The notes beneath the pieces were generated by a model. The model had not been told where the DNA came from. It searched no databases and saw nothing but the letters and a program-made list of their open reading frames with translations. From assembly GCF_000196175.1 (NCBI RefSeq), contig NC_005363.1, positions 930,001 to 994,000 of the forward strand: a stretch of 64,000 nt of DNA, given 5' to 3'. How positions within the stretch are numbered: position 1 is the stretch's first letter; each line of letters begins with the position of its first letter. Source of the stretch: Bdellovibrio bacteriovorus HD100 (GTDB lineage: Bacteria; Bdellovibrionota; Bdellovibrionia; Bdellovibrionales; Bdellovibrionaceae). Both the position numbers and the translations under genes were made by a program. Positions 27,113 through 35,967 of the stretch are shown here, one piece after another.

Positions 27113-27619
27113 GTGGAATTGATCATTATCCGTCACGCAGTGGCTGAAGACAAAGAAGAGTTCGCCAAAAAGGGCCAGGAGGACTACCTGCGTCCGCTGA
27201 CCCTGAAGGGTCGCAAGCGCATGCAGAAGGTCTGCGTAAACCTGCGTGATTATGTGAAGGAAATCGACCTGATTGTTTCAAGTCCATTGACCCGTGCGCG
27301 CCAGACGGCCGAGATCATCTCGCAGATTTACTATGAAACCAAAGTGGTCGAGGCACCTGAGTTGGTGCCGCACAGTCCTCCGCAGGCGTTCTTGAAATGG
27401 CTGCGTGTGCAGGGGCGCAATTACAAACGCATCGCCGTTGTCGGCCATGAGCCGCACTTGAGCGTTTTTGCCAGTTATATGCTGTCTTTGAAGGCCGAGA
27501 GTTTTATTGATCTTAAGAAAAGCGGCATTATCGGTCTTGAGCTGGAGTCTTTTTCGTCAGCCGAAGCGGGCCGAGCACAGCTTTTGTACTCGATCCCGCC
27601 CAAATTCCTGGCTGATTAA
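27113..27619 (+). CDS. sixA: Phosphohistidine phosphatase, SixA-like
   Basis: Histidine-phosphatase superfamily protein of 168 residues, starting at GTG. The catalytic RHA motif is at residues 7-9 (IIIRHAVAEDKEEF), with the SixA-type LTLKGRKRMQKV and SSPLTRARQTAEII, and the second histidine in VVGHEPHLS. SixA removes phosphate from histidine on phosphotransfer proteins. The adjacent ppk gene suggests a link to phosphate metabolism. The stop codon shares TTAA with the convergent giant gene. Confidence 0.9.
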   Translation: MELIIIRHAVAEDKEEFAKKGQEDYLRPLTLKGRKRMQKVCVNLRDYVKEIDLIVSSPLTRARQTAEIISQIYYETKVVEAPELVPHSPPQAFLKWLRVQGRNYKRIAVVGHEPHLSVFASYMLSLKAESFIDLKKSGIIGLELESFSSAEAGRAQLLYSIPPKFLAD

Positions 27620-30600
27620 GGTGTGAATTTCAGGGACTTGAAGAACGCCTCGGAAGAGTCTTCGGCGTCGTTGGAGTCGTGCTGGATCGTGATGGCCACG
27701 ATTTCAAAGTCATTCACATTTCTGTCCGAGAAGGCTTTTTTCAGGTCCGCCATCAGGTTGCGCTTATAGTTCTGAGCTTTACCCAACATGTCCTGGTTGT
27801 TCAACAAAAGTTGTTTCGCTTCTGGCAGCGTCGCCACCACGATGTTTTTGTTGGAATACCAGTTTTCATACACGGAACCAGCCTGACGAACTTCACCGTT
27901 CACTTCGTCACCCCAGTAGTAACCAAACAAGATCACCTTGTCGTTCTTAGGATCCACCAAAGTGCGGTCACCGTTGGCTTTACCGTCACGGATTGTGAAC
28001 CAAACCTGGAAGGCAGAGTCATCTTTGCCGGTTTTACCTTTCACCGGGTCAGCGCCTTTAACGCCTTTGGTAACGGCCAGCTTCAGATCCATCGTCGAGA
28101 ATTCCGCCGGAGAGAATCTGTACGCCATCGTTGTCAGACGGATGGAGTTATTTTTACTTCTCATGGCAGCCCAGTCTTTTTCACCGTTAAATTCAGCAGT
28201 GATGTAACCGGAATCCTTGTTGTCATCCATGCCACCCGGAGTGCGGGACTCATAGTTGAACTGGTGATCCATGCGGAAGTGGACCATGTTCTGGTGGTGG
28301 TACTCGATGTTGATGCCTTCAGGCATGTTGGACTTGGTTGCAGGTGATACCTTCACCCCAGCCATGACATCTGGAAGCTTCGCCACGTCCAGAACTGCAT
28401 ACGGATCGTAACGCAGCTGGGATTGTGGCAGTTTCGTTTTCACTTCATAGCTGTCCGCCGGATCCACGATCGCTGGCAGTGCCTGGCGGTTCAGCTCGTA
28501 AGAGTTTCCGTATGGCAGGAAGTCCACCAGGTTTTCGTGACCCAGGTGCATGACCTTCGCCACGCCCGGCTTGCTCAAAGAGAAGTAAGCGCGGTTCTTG
28601 ATCGGAGTCGCATTTGCCGCAGACAGGATCACTCGGGAGTTCCATTCAAGGTTGGCCTTGTCATCAGTGATGTTGGCTTCAGCCAGCGCCGTCACCAGAC
28701 CTTTCATGAAGGCTTTTTGGTTGAAGCGGGAAGACAAAATACCAGCCAGGTGATCGGCTTTGATGGTGCCCATGTCCACAGCCTTCAGGCGCGCCGGGAA
28801 CTTGGAAGAAGACACCGTCACAACACCGTCGTTGTTTTCTTCGAACTGACCGATGATTTTAGTGGCTTTCATGAAGATGTGAGAATCTTCAGGATCACTT
28901 TCAAAGGTCACAGAGAAGTAACGAGTCAGACCGATCAAAGATCTTTCGTTCTTTCTCCAGAAGGAATCCATCGCCGTCGGGGAAATGGACTTGGAAGCCG
29001 TTTTTTCAGTCTGGCAGATCTCCGGACCTTGGTTTTCAGACAGGGCGGAAACCAGGGCAAACGGAACGTCCGTCGTGTTCAGGATGCTGGAACCATGCAA
29101 TGGAGCCGCGACAGACACGAAGCCTTTTACGTATGTGGATACGAAGCTAGGATTTTTAACAAAAGCATGAAGTGTATCCACCGCACCTTTAGAATAGCCC
29201 AGGAACACATAGCGAGGAGCCTTGTGGCCACGCTGCAAGCGCATTTTATAGTCGTCACGGATGTAGTTCATGATGATGTCGGCGTTCAGGTCGCTGGAGC
29301 ATGTGCTTTCCACTGGCGGCTGGATCACACGCAGACCCAGATCGTCCTGCAGGGCATTCAGACCCAAAGAGAAGATCTCTTTGTCGAAGATGCTGTTATA
29401 GATGCCTGGAACATACACCAAGGTCACGTCTTCCAGCTTGGAGTTGTAGATCTTCGTCAGTGGTGTTGGATAGATGCGGTCCTCAAGGTCTGCTTCCTTG
29501 ATGGTCTCTTTCAGCAGTTGTTCTGCGGCACTGGTTTTAGTCGCTTTTTTCACGTCAGTCAGTTTGGCGAAGGAGGCGCTCAGGGATTCTTTGGTGGAAA
29601 CCCAGTTTTTCGCAAAGACCATGTCACGTGTTTCCGGCAGGAATGGTTTTTCCTGAACCACGATGGATTTTTCCAGCAGGTAGGGAAGCTGGTACATTTT
29701 CATGACGGCGCGTTTGGCTGGCAGCACGAATTTCGCGATGTCACCCATGATACCACCGGAAGTCAGGTCGGTGGTTTTCAGATCCAGGTTTGCGGTTTTG
29801 GTATCCTGAAGGATGCCGACTTTGGCTTTTACTTTTTCGATGCGCGGATCGTTCATCAGGTTCTCAACTGAACCTGCAGTCAGGACCGCATCCGTCACCG
29901 CACCGATGTCTTCTGGGCTGATCATGGTGTTGACGTCGAACTTGGAGATGTCAAAGTTCATCGGGCTCATAGAGCTGGAACCTGGTTGTTTGAATGGATC
30001 AAACTTGAAGGCATCCATGAAGCTCTTGATTTCAGACACCAGGAAGTAAGGACGCGTGTCAGACACGAATCTGGTCAGGTGTTGGAAGATGCGCTTTTGG
30101 GAAAGGTCTTTGGCTTGAGTCTCAACACCACGACGGGAGTTGATGTTGACCTCCTGCAGGGCTTCGCGGCCGGATTTTTCGTGGCGCTGAGCTGTGGCAC
30201 CGAACAGGTCTTTGGCGTTGATATTGAAGAATGGAAGGATGTCTTTGGAACGCATCTGGCCCGGGATGATTCTTTTTGTGGAAGCCACCAGGCCGAAGCT
30301 GGAGGCCGCCGTCAATGAACCGTGGGTGCGGTACATTTTAGTGAAACCACCCAATGCCGACTTGATGTAGTGCCCATCTTTCAGGGTCAGAATGAAGTCA
30401 GGGAAATCAAAATTGCGCTCAGAAGCTGATTCGATCAGGCGGAAGATAGAATCCGGATATTTAGTGAGGGCTGTGATTTTTAAAAGCTGATCGGCTTTCA
30501 TAGCCTTTGGGGCCGACTTGGTGGAATGATACTCCTTAGGAATATCCAAAGGATTCCCTTGTTCCGGATAGTAATAATACAACCCATTCTTCTTGTCATA

Positions 30601-31626
30601 TTGGACCTTCGCCCCACCGGTGGAGGTTTCGACGGTCATGAGGGTGTCTGAAGCGTTGTTGCGGTTGATGTAAACGGCCATGTCAAACCAGTTCGCCTTT
30701 TTGAATTCCTCAATAAGGCGAGGCATTTGTTTGCGGTCTTTCAGATATACCGGACCCCAGGTGCCCAGGGCCATCAAAGGCACGGCGACGTCTTTGGAGT
30801 CTTTCAGTTGTTGGACGTTGTTCAGGCCAGCGCGAGTGATAACTTCACCGATATCAACGCCCAAAAGTTCCATTTCAGCGGAGCCTTCCTGGAAACGGCC
30901 GATGTTGCCGTGGTCGGATACCAGAACCACTTCAAAGTCTTCACCTTTGTCTTTGAAGTTTTTGATCAGTCGTTTGATTTCCGCGTCCAGGATTCTCATG
31001 ACCGGGAACAGGCGGTCTTTTTGTGTGTGGGCGGTGGAGTCGATGGCTCCGATATAGCCCGTCAGGACGGGTTTGGATTTGGCGGCAGAAAGTTCATCGA
31101 CAACAGTTTTGATTTCAAGTTTCGGAACTTCCTCGGTCGGGAAATACATCAGAGCTTCTACGTAAGGGTTGAAGAAGGATTCAAATGCACCCATGTAGTA
31201 TTTAGGGGAAGCCAAACGACGGTAATAGTCGCGTGGGTCGCCTTGGATTGATTGGGAGGACTCATCGAAGTAGGTGGCTTCAACGGATTTAATGCGTCCA
31301 GCAGCACCGAAGATTTCAGAAGTGTGGGTCAGCGTTGCCCAGGAAAGGTCGGTCATGGATGGGAACGGGGCCACGTGTGCGCCGAAGCTGGGGAATTCTT
31401 TAAAGAGGCCCTGTTTTTGGGCGGCTGCAAAGGCTGTGTAGCTAAGTCCGTCAACAGCCAGGAAGACTGTTTTGGATTTTTTCTGGGAAGCGGGTTTTGC
31501 CACAGTCTTGATGTCACTGGCTTTTAGGGGGATGTCGAAGGCATGGGCCGAGGACGCACCAAAGGCAAGAGTCGTGGCGATAAAGCTCATGGCCAGAACA
31601 TTCATGTAAGACTTTGCGGACTTCAT
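27616..31626 (-). CDS. Giant secreted protein: alkaline-phosphatase-superfamily, alpha/beta-hydrolase and DUF3047-like regions
   Basis: Protein of 1336 residues with a signal peptide (cleavage near AHA, residue 29). The N-terminal part resembles the phosphodiesterase/nucleotide-pyrophosphatase branch of the alkaline phosphatase superfamily: VFLAVDG with Asp59, PSMTDLSWATLTH with a candidate nucleophile Thr, D196-STAH-200 and SDHG at 237-240. These supply the usual two-metal ligands. Around residues 730-960 it turns into a lipase/esterase-like alpha/beta hydrolase: LVYVPGIYNS, the nucleophile elbow GYSKG at 809-813, VAAPLHGS and a later KADHLAG histidine. The C-terminus (from about 1100) ends with ILFGYYWGDE, then IVAITIQHDSNDAEDSSEAF, recalling DUF3047. 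It may release phosphate and lipids from nucleotides or membranes; the substrate is unknown. Confidence 0.8.
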   Translation of the reverse strand: MKSAKSYMNVLAMSFIATTLAFGASSAHAFDIPLKASDIKTVAKPASQKKSKTVFLAVDGLSYTAFAAAQKQGLFKEFPSFGAHVAPFPSMTDLSWATLTHTSEIFGAAGRIKSVEATYFDESSQSIQGDPRDYYRRLASPKYYMGAFESFFNPYVEALMYFPTEEVPKLEIKTVVDELSAAKSKPVLTGYIGAIDSTAHTQKDRLFPVMRILDAEIKRLIKNFKDKGEDFEVVLVSDHGNIGRFQEGSAEMELLGVDIGEVITRAGLNNVQQLKDSKDVAVPLMALGTWGPVYLKDRKQMPRLIEEFKKANWFDMAVYINRNNASDTLMTVETSTGGAKVQYDKKNGLYYYYPEQGNPLDIPKEYHSTKSAPKAMKADQLLKITALTKYPDSIFRLIESASERNFDFPDFILTLKDGHYIKSALGGFTKMYRTHGSLTAASSFGLVASTKRIIPGQMRSKDILPFFNINAKDLFGATAQRHEKSGREALQEVNINSRRGVETQAKDLSQKRIFQHLTRFVSDTRPYFLVSEIKSFMDAFKFDPFKQPGSSSMSPMNFDISKFDVNTMISPEDIGAVTDAVLTAGSVENLMNDPRIEKVKAKVGILQDTKTANLDLKTTDLTSGGIMGDIAKFVLPAKRAVMKMYQLPYLLEKSIVVQEKPFLPETRDMVFAKNWVSTKESLSASFAKLTDVKKATKTSAAEQLLKETIKEADLEDRIYPTPLTKIYNSKLEDVTLVYVPGIYNSIFDKEIFSLGLNALQDDLGLRVIQPPVESTCSSDLNADIIMNYIRDDYKMRLQRGHKAPRYVFLGYSKGAVDTLHAFVKNPSFVSTYVKGFVSVAAPLHGSSILNTTDVPFALVSALSENQGPEICQTEKTASKSISPTAMDSFWRKNERSLIGLTRYFSVTFESDPEDSHIFMKATKIIGQFEENNDGVVTVSSSKFPARLKAVDMGTIKADHLAGILSSRFNQKAFMKGLVTALAEANITDDKANLEWNSRVILSAANATPIKNRAYFSLSKPGVAKVMHLGHENLVDFLPYGNSYELNRQALPAIVDPADSYEVKTKLPQSQLRYDPYAVLDVAKLPDVMAGVKVSPATKSNMPEGINIEYHHQNMVHFRMDHQFNYESRTPGGMDDNKDSGYITAEFNGEKDWAAMRSKNNSIRLTTMAYRFSPAEFSTMDLKLAVTKGVKGADPVKGKTGKDDSAFQVWFTIRDGKANGDRTLVDPKNDKVILFGYYWGDEVNGEVRQAGSVYENWYSNKNIVVATLPEAKQLLLNNQDMLGKAQNYKRNLMADLKKAFSDRNVNDFEIVAITIQHDSNDAEDSSEAFFKSLKFTP

Positions 31627-31809
31627 AGGAACCCCTTTTAAAAAAGTTGTCTCACTATGAATAAAGGCAAGAGCGGTGCCAAAGAAGCTTCGCCATCTGA
31701 ATTATGACGGACTTAAAACCGAATACGCTAAAACCGCTGTCTCACTCCGGGACCAGTGACATTTCACTCACCACACTGTCAGTTTTCTACCTCCTCTTTC
31801 CCATGTTCT

Positions 31810-31823
31810 GGGACCCTCGCCCC
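31810..31823 (+). repeat. REP-like motif, forward copy, downstream of RAYT gene
   Basis: GGGACCCTCGCCCC. Inverted copies lie on the other side of the transposase gene at 32406-32418 and 32452-32463. The surrounding 200-bp gap (31627-31826) shows no other recognisable feature. Confidence 0.55.
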
Positions 31824-31826
31824 AGT

Positions 31827-32369
31827 CTATCCCCAGGACCAAATCACCGAATCAAATCCGGCCCGCCGCCAAAGTGGATCTTTCTTCATAATGGATTCCA
31901 CCACCATCAACCCTTGTTCGACGTTCCTTTCTATATACTTCCGCACAATTCCGAACCCTCGCCCCATAGAGGTGACACGAGTGAAGGGGCGAAGGTCCCA
32001 CATGCCGGCGGATTTGAAGATCATTTTAGAGATGGTGCCTGTCAGTGCGCTGATAAAACTGACATAGGCTTTGCGATCAGGGACGTGGATCAATATATGG
32101 ATGTGGTTTCCGACATTGGCAAAGCTGTAAAGTCTCACCTTGAAACGAAATACAAATCTTCGCGTGTATTTCAGAAGCATTTTCCTGTTCGCAGGATGCA
32201 AAAGGGACCTTCGCCCGAAGGCTTTGTTACTCTTTAATACCAGATGAATCGGTTCGAAATTCGAAAGTGGTCGCTGGCTTCGTCGTTTGCCTTTAGAAAG
32301 TTCTCCTCCATAAGAGGTTCCATTGAAGTCATGTTTAAGATCGCCGCCAAAAGAAAAGTGTTTTGCCAT
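31827..32369 (-). CDS. REP-associated tyrosine transposase (RAYT, IS200/Y1-like)
   Basis: HUH-type single-strand nuclease of 180 residues. The ATG at 32369 is preceded by AAGGAG with good spacing. The histidine pair is in GNHIHILIHV, and the catalytic tyrosine is probably in RKYIERN near the C-terminus. RAYTs are usually single-copy domesticated relatives of IS200/IS605 transposases that mobilise REP palindromes. Six copies of a GGGACC(C/T)TCGCCC-like motif lie within and around this gene, which supports that link. It separates the giant hydrolase gene from ppx. Confidence 0.87.
   Translation of the reverse strand: MAKHFSFGGDLKHDFNGTSYGGELSKGKRRSQRPLSNFEPIHLVLKSNKAFGRRSLLHPANRKMLLKYTRRFVFRFKVRLYSFANVGNHIHILIHVPDRKAYVSFISALTGTISKMIFKSAGMWDLRPFTRVTSMGRGFGIVRKYIERNVEQGLMVVESIMKKDPLWRRAGFDSVIWSWG
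31986..31999 (-). repeat. REP-like motif inside RAYT coding region (inverted copy)
   Basis: GGGGCGAAGGTCCC, the inverse of the copy at 32204. It lies within the transposase reading frame. A degenerate copy, ACCCTCGCCCC, lies nearby at 31955-31965. Confidence 0.45.
32204..32216 (+). repeat. REP-like motif inside RAYT coding region (forward copy)
   Basis: GGGACCTTCGCCC. With the inverted copy at 31986-31999 it forms a second inverted pair nested inside the outer pair. Confidence 0.45.
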
Positions 32370-32405
32370 GTGCAACTCCTTGATGGAGAGCCATAGCTGC
32401 AAAGC

Positions 32406-32463
32406 GGGCGAGGGTCCCAAAAGCAATGGGGGTGGTGGTGGCGGAACGGATGGGGCGAGGGTC
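32406..32463 (-). repeat. Two REP-like motifs upstream of RAYT gene (inverted copies)
   Basis: GGGCGAGGGTCCC at 32406-32418 and GGGGCGAGGGTC at 32452-32463, both inverted relative to the copy at 31810. A G-rich stretch lies between them. They sit upstream of the transposase start, between it and the end of ppx. Confidence 0.55.
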
Positions 32464-32482
32464 GGAAATCAGGGAATCAGGG

Positions 32483-33394
32483 TCAGAGCATGGACCAGAT
32501 CAGGCCGTCGCGCAGGCCGACGTTGGGGATCAGGATCTTTTCGGTTTCTGCTTGGCGCATGATGGTTTGCACCAGCATGGCGGCGGGGACGATGACGTCG
32601 GCGCGGTCGGGGCGAAGGTGCAGTTTTTCGATGCGGTCTTTGACCTTGAGGGAGCGCAGGCGGTCGATGATTTCGGTGAGTTCTGCCAGGGTCAGGAAGG
32701 TTTGTGGAGACTTTTTTAAAAGCTCACCCTTCAGTTGGCCCAGGCATTCCAGATTGCCGCCAGTACCGATGGCGAAATCCACCGGGTCGTGATCGCAGTT
32801 CTTATAGATATGCTCACCCAGGGCACCGATGAATTCGCCCATGATAATATTCATATGATTTTCAGTCAGGTTTCTTTTGGCCAGGTTTTCCAGAATACGC
32901 ACCGTCCCCATCGGGAACGACTTGGTCGCAATCATCTTCGGTCCCTGCGAAAACGTGACCTCGACACTGCCGCCGCCAATATCAATCAGCATCGACTTTT
33001 TGTTGTCCAGATCCAGCTCTTTACGAACAGCCAGATGAATCAGACGGCCCTCTTCAGTGCCATCAATAACCTCGATCTTGATGCCCGAGGTTTTGTAAAT
33101 CAGGTCCACGAACTCCTTCTGATTTTTCGCTTCCCGGCTGGCAGAAGTGGCCACCGCCCGGCACTTGGTCACACCCAGTTCACGGTTGGTCAGGGCATAG
33201 CGCTGAAAGGTGGCCTTGGCAATTTCCAAAGATGCCGGCGTGATCACCCCTTGGGTGAAAACATCATGCCCCAGTCGGACAGCGGCCCGGTACTTCTTCA
33301 CGATATGCAGATACGGAGCTTGCTCATGAATGTCGGCAATCATCATACGAATGGCGTTGGACCCGATATCGATGGCGGATATACGACGTGACAC
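32483..33394 (-). CDS. ppx: Ppx/GppA family exopolyphosphatase
   Basis: Protein of 303 residues of the ASKHA fold that hydrolyses polyphosphate or pppGpp. I choose the GTG at 33394, six bases after AGGGAG, giving the N-terminus (V)SRRISAIDIGSNAIRMMIAD with the phosphate-1 loop. Upstream in-frame ATGs would run into the divergent gene. The phosphate-2 loop is IDIGGGSVEVTF, preceded by DGTEEGRLIHLAV. At this length it is the short two-domain form lacking the C-terminal HD-like part of E. coli Ppx. The divergent gene is a porin-like protein followed by phoU-phoB-phoR. Confidence 0.9.
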   Translation of the reverse strand: MSRRISAIDIGSNAIRMMIADIHEQAPYLHIVKKYRAAVRLGHDVFTQGVITPASLEIAKATFQRYALTNRELGVTKCRAVATSASREAKNQKEFVDLIYKTSGIKIEVIDGTEEGRLIHLAVRKELDLDNKKSMLIDIGGGSVEVTFSQGPKMIATKSFPMGTVRILENLAKRNLTENHMNIIMGEFIGALGEHIYKNCDHDPVDFAIGTGGNLECLGQLKGELLKKSPQTFLTLAELTEIIDRLRSLKVKDRIEKLHLRPDRADVIVPAAMLVQTIMRQAETEKILIPNVGLRDGLIWSML

Positions 33395-33437
33395 GTAAAG
33401 CTCCCTTTCCTTGGCAACAGTATATAAAGATGGCAGC

Positions 33438-34502
33438 ATGAGAGACATGAAAAAAATCGTTCTTGGCTCTTTATTTTCACTTTTTGCGTCCACGCAGGCT
33501 TTGGCTCTTTCTGAGATCGAACTGACCGGCGAGTTGGACGCTACGGCCTCTGTCTGGAATCTGCCGACGGGTGAACGCGGGAACTCGGCTTTTGCAGTTC
33601 CGTCCCTTTTTTTAAACCTTCATATCCCCCTGCAAGAGGACAACCTTTTGGTTGTGACAATGGAAGGATCCGAACAAAAGGACATCAGTCCCAATCGCTT
33701 TGATGTCGGAGTTCGCGAGGCCTACTTGGATCTGGTCAGTTTCTTTGAAGGCATGAACGCGTTGCGCGCCGGCTTGATTCCACAAACCTGGCAAGAGGCT
33801 CAATACGAGAACTATCAATATCGTTTCCTAGGGCAGACCGCCTGGTCTATGACGGAAAAGTGGAAGTACCTGTCTTATTCCGATTTGGGCGTGTCCTTCA
33901 TGTCCCAGCTCCCGCATGACTATGGCGAGTGGGCTTTGAACCTCACCAACGGGGAAGGGGCCGAGGAAAAAGAGGAAGGCCCGCACAAAGAGTTCACACT
34001 TTTTGCCCGGTTCTTTAAGTGGTCCCCTTGGTCTTTGAATTTGAGTTATGTCCGTGGAAGTTACGATCTTTATGGTGCCGACGTGGGCCTGAAGGAACGC
34101 ATCCAGGGGCTTTTGGCCTACGAAAAAGAAGACGAGTGGATGGTGGCTTTGGAGTACCTCGCCACCAAGGACCCGGCCGACGCCCTTCGCGATTATGAGA
34201 TGGCGGACGGGGTGGATGTGACGGCGCTCAGCGGCCAGTCCGTCCGGGGCGAGGGTGCCAGTCTTTACGCTGTGGTGCATACAGGGCCTAAGGCGGAGAT
34301 TTTGGTGCGTTATGATTATCTGAACCCTGTCGTTGGTGAGGACGGCAAGGATTTGCAGACCGCGATTCTTGCTTTGGGCTATCAAGTGACGGATGATATT
34401 AAGGCGGCCTTGGCGGTTGATCACACCAAATACGGTGAGGAATTCGCCCCCGGGGCCCGCGAGCGATCCAAGCTGGAGCTGGCCGCTCAGGTCCTGTTCT
34501 AG
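33438..34502 (+). CDS. Porin-like outer-membrane beta-barrel protein
   Basis: Protein of about 354 residues with a signal peptide (MKKIVLGSLFSLFASTQALA). The ATG at 33438 or the one three codons later may be used. The body has alternating strands, acidic turns and a closing aromatic residue (LELAAQVLF), the usual beta-barrel assembly signal. It resembles porins of the phosphate-selective O/P type in general layout, but this is not proven. The start lies only 43 bp from the divergent ppx start. A Pho-box-like site and phoU follow, so a role in phosphate or polyanion uptake is plausible. Confidence 0.75.
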   Translation: MRDMKKIVLGSLFSLFASTQALALSEIELTGELDATASVWNLPTGERGNSAFAVPSLFLNLHIPLQEDNLLVVTMEGSEQKDISPNRFDVGVREAYLDLVSFFEGMNALRAGLIPQTWQEAQYENYQYRFLGQTAWSMTEKWKYLSYSDLGVSFMSQLPHDYGEWALNLTNGEGAEEKEEGPHKEFTLFARFFKWSPWSLNLSYVRGSYDLYGADVGLKERIQGLLAYEKEDEWMVALEYLATKDPADALRDYEMADGVDVTALSGQSVRGEGASLYAVVHTGPKAEILVRYDYLNPVVGEDGKDLQTAILALGYQVTDDIKAALAVDHTKYGEEFAPGARERSKLELAAQVLF

Positions 34503-34505
34503 AGT

Positions 34506-34523
34506 GTGTTAAGTTTCTGTTAG
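34506..34523 (+). promoter_or_regulatory. Pho-box-like direct repeat upstream of phoU
   Basis: GTGTTAA-GTTT-CTGTTAG has the 7-4-7 layout of PhoB half-sites (E. coli consensus CTGTCAT with 4-base spacers). A weaker repeat, GTGTTAA-GCGG-TGTCTTT, follows at 34540-34557. Confidence 0.5.
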
Positions 34524-34604
34524 AATCACTAGAGATGCCGTGTTAAGCGGTGTCTTTATTTTTCAAATCATTATAAATCAAGCCAAGCGCTAAAGGTGGA
34601 TACC

Positions 34605-35270
34605 ATGGAAAGAGCGATAGATATTCAACTGGAAGACCTGAAAAAAATGATTCTTCTGATGGGTGGCCATGTTGAAAAATCTCTGGCTCAGGTGACCGCG
34701 GCTTTGTTGTCCCGTGACGTCGACATGTTCAGCGGTGTTCATGACATCGAAAAACTGATCAATGAAGACCACATCCGCGTGGACAACGCCTGCATGCACG
34801 TACTGGCAAAGCAGGGCCCGGTGGCCAAAGACCTGCGTTTGATCATTTCCGTTCTTAAGATCAACAACGATCTGGAGCGCATGGGTGATCAGACAGTGAA
34901 TATTTCTTACTCCGGTAAGGATTATCTTGGGCGCAAACCCATCCAGCAGCAGTTGAGCGACATTCAGAAAATGTCTGAAATCGCCGGCCGCATGGTGAAG
35001 GGCTCTTTGGACAGCTTCGTCCGTGGTGACGTTGAGCAGGCCAAAAAGATCCTGTTGATGGATGACGAAATCGACGCTCTGAAAAACAAGGTTTTCCAGG
35101 ACGCGATGGCGCACATGAAAGCCCACTCGGATGATGTGGAAGCGGGCATGGATTTGATTTTGATTGCAAGAAATCTGGAACGTCTTGGAGATCACGCGAC
35201 GAATATCGCAGAAGACGTGATCTTTGCCTTTACCGGCAAGGACGTCCGACACGGAGGAAAGTTTGGCTGA
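34605..35270 (+). CDS. phoU: Phosphate-signalling protein PhoU
   Basis: All-helical cytoplasmic protein of 221 residues that links the Pst phosphate transporter to the PhoR kinase and represses the Pho response when phosphate is plentiful. The start is the ATG at 34605, five bases after AAAGGTGG. Two PhoU repeats are visible, each with the metal-binding E/D-x-x-x-D pattern: LINEDHIRVD then NNDLERMGDQTVNI, and LLMDDEIDAL then ARNLERLGDHATNIAEDV. It overlaps phoB by 8 bp. No pst transporter genes are present in this window. Confidence 0.96.
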   Translation: MERAIDIQLEDLKKMILLMGGHVEKSLAQVTAALLSRDVDMFSGVHDIEKLINEDHIRVDNACMHVLAKQGPVAKDLRLIISVLKINNDLERMGDQTVNISYSGKDYLGRKPIQQQLSDIQKMSEIAGRMVKGSLDSFVRGDVEQAKKILLMDDEIDALKNKVFQDAMAHMKAHSDDVEAGMDLILIARNLERLGDHATNIAEDVIFAFTGKDVRHGGKFG

Positions 35271-35967
35271 TAATTCAGTTCATGTGCTAGTGGTGGAAGA
35301 TGAGCAGGAAATCCGGGAGCTGATGGCTCTGCACCTGCTTCGTCAAGGGTACCGAGTGACCGAATGTGCTTCCGCCGAAGAAGCCCTGAACGAAATGAAT
35401 CGCCAGAACTATTCCTTGTTCGTCCTTGATTGGATGCTGCCGGGCTTGAGTGGCGTCGACATCGTAGATAAAATCAAAGCCAAAAACACCGGTGCCTCAG
35501 TACTGATGGTCACCGCTAAAACCGAACCTCAGGACATCGTTGCCGGCCTTGAAAAAGGGGCCGACGACTACATGACCAAACCTTTCAATCCTTCCGTTTT
35601 CATTGCTCGAATCAAAGCTCTTTTGCGCCGTTCCCAGGTGCAGGCGGCGGCTCCGGCCGCGGATGATGGCGAAGTGTCCTTGTTGGGTCTTAAAATCAAT
35701 TTTAAGTCTTACGAGATCTCCTATAACGGCGAACCTCTGCATTTGACTCCGTCCGAGTTCAAGCTGTTGGGGGCCCTGGTGCAGAATCATGGCTGCGTTT
35801 TGACCCGCGAACAACTGATTGAAAACATTCAGGGCGAGGGTATTAATGTGGTTGGCCGCACTATCGACACCCACGTCTTCGGATTACGCAAGAAGTTAGG
35901 GGAGTGGGGAGACCGTATTGAGACTATCCGTGGCGTTGGATATCGGGTTAAAGTAGACATCGCATGA
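35263..35967 (+). CDS. phoB: PhoB-like response regulator
   Basis: OmpR/PhoB-family regulator of 234 residues. A TTG at 35263 is chosen as start: GGAGGAAAG precedes it and the protein then begins MADNSVHVLVVEDEQEIREL. The receiver domain has the acidic pair in VVEDE, the phosphorylated Asp in LFVLDWMLPG, and Lys in DDYMTKPFNP. The C-terminal winged helix includes LTPSEFKLLGALVQNHGCVL and VDTHVFGLRKKLGE-like residues. It is translationally coupled to phoU on one side and phoR on the other. Confidence 0.94.
   Translation: MADNSVHVLVVEDEQEIRELMALHLLRQGYRVTECASAEEALNEMNRQNYSLFVLDWMLPGLSGVDIVDKIKAKNTGASVLMVTAKTEPQDIVAGLEKGADDYMTKPFNPSVFIARIKALLRRSQVQAAAPAADDGEVSLLGLKINFKSYEISYNGEPLHLTPSEFKLLGALVQNHGCVLTREQLIENIQGEGINVVGRTIDTHVFGLRKKLGEWGDRIETIRGVGYRVKVDIA

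Noticed and set aside
28423..29871. Long plus-strand open frame inside the giant hydrolase gene (482 codons)
   Set aside because: Antisense to a protein with recognisable catalytic motifs. Composition (Phe, His, Arg, Val rich) is typical of a shadow frame.
31627..31809. Possible small gene between the giant hydrolase and the RAYT gene
   Set aside because: Only weak frames that overlap the transposase and REP motifs. No ribosome-binding site.
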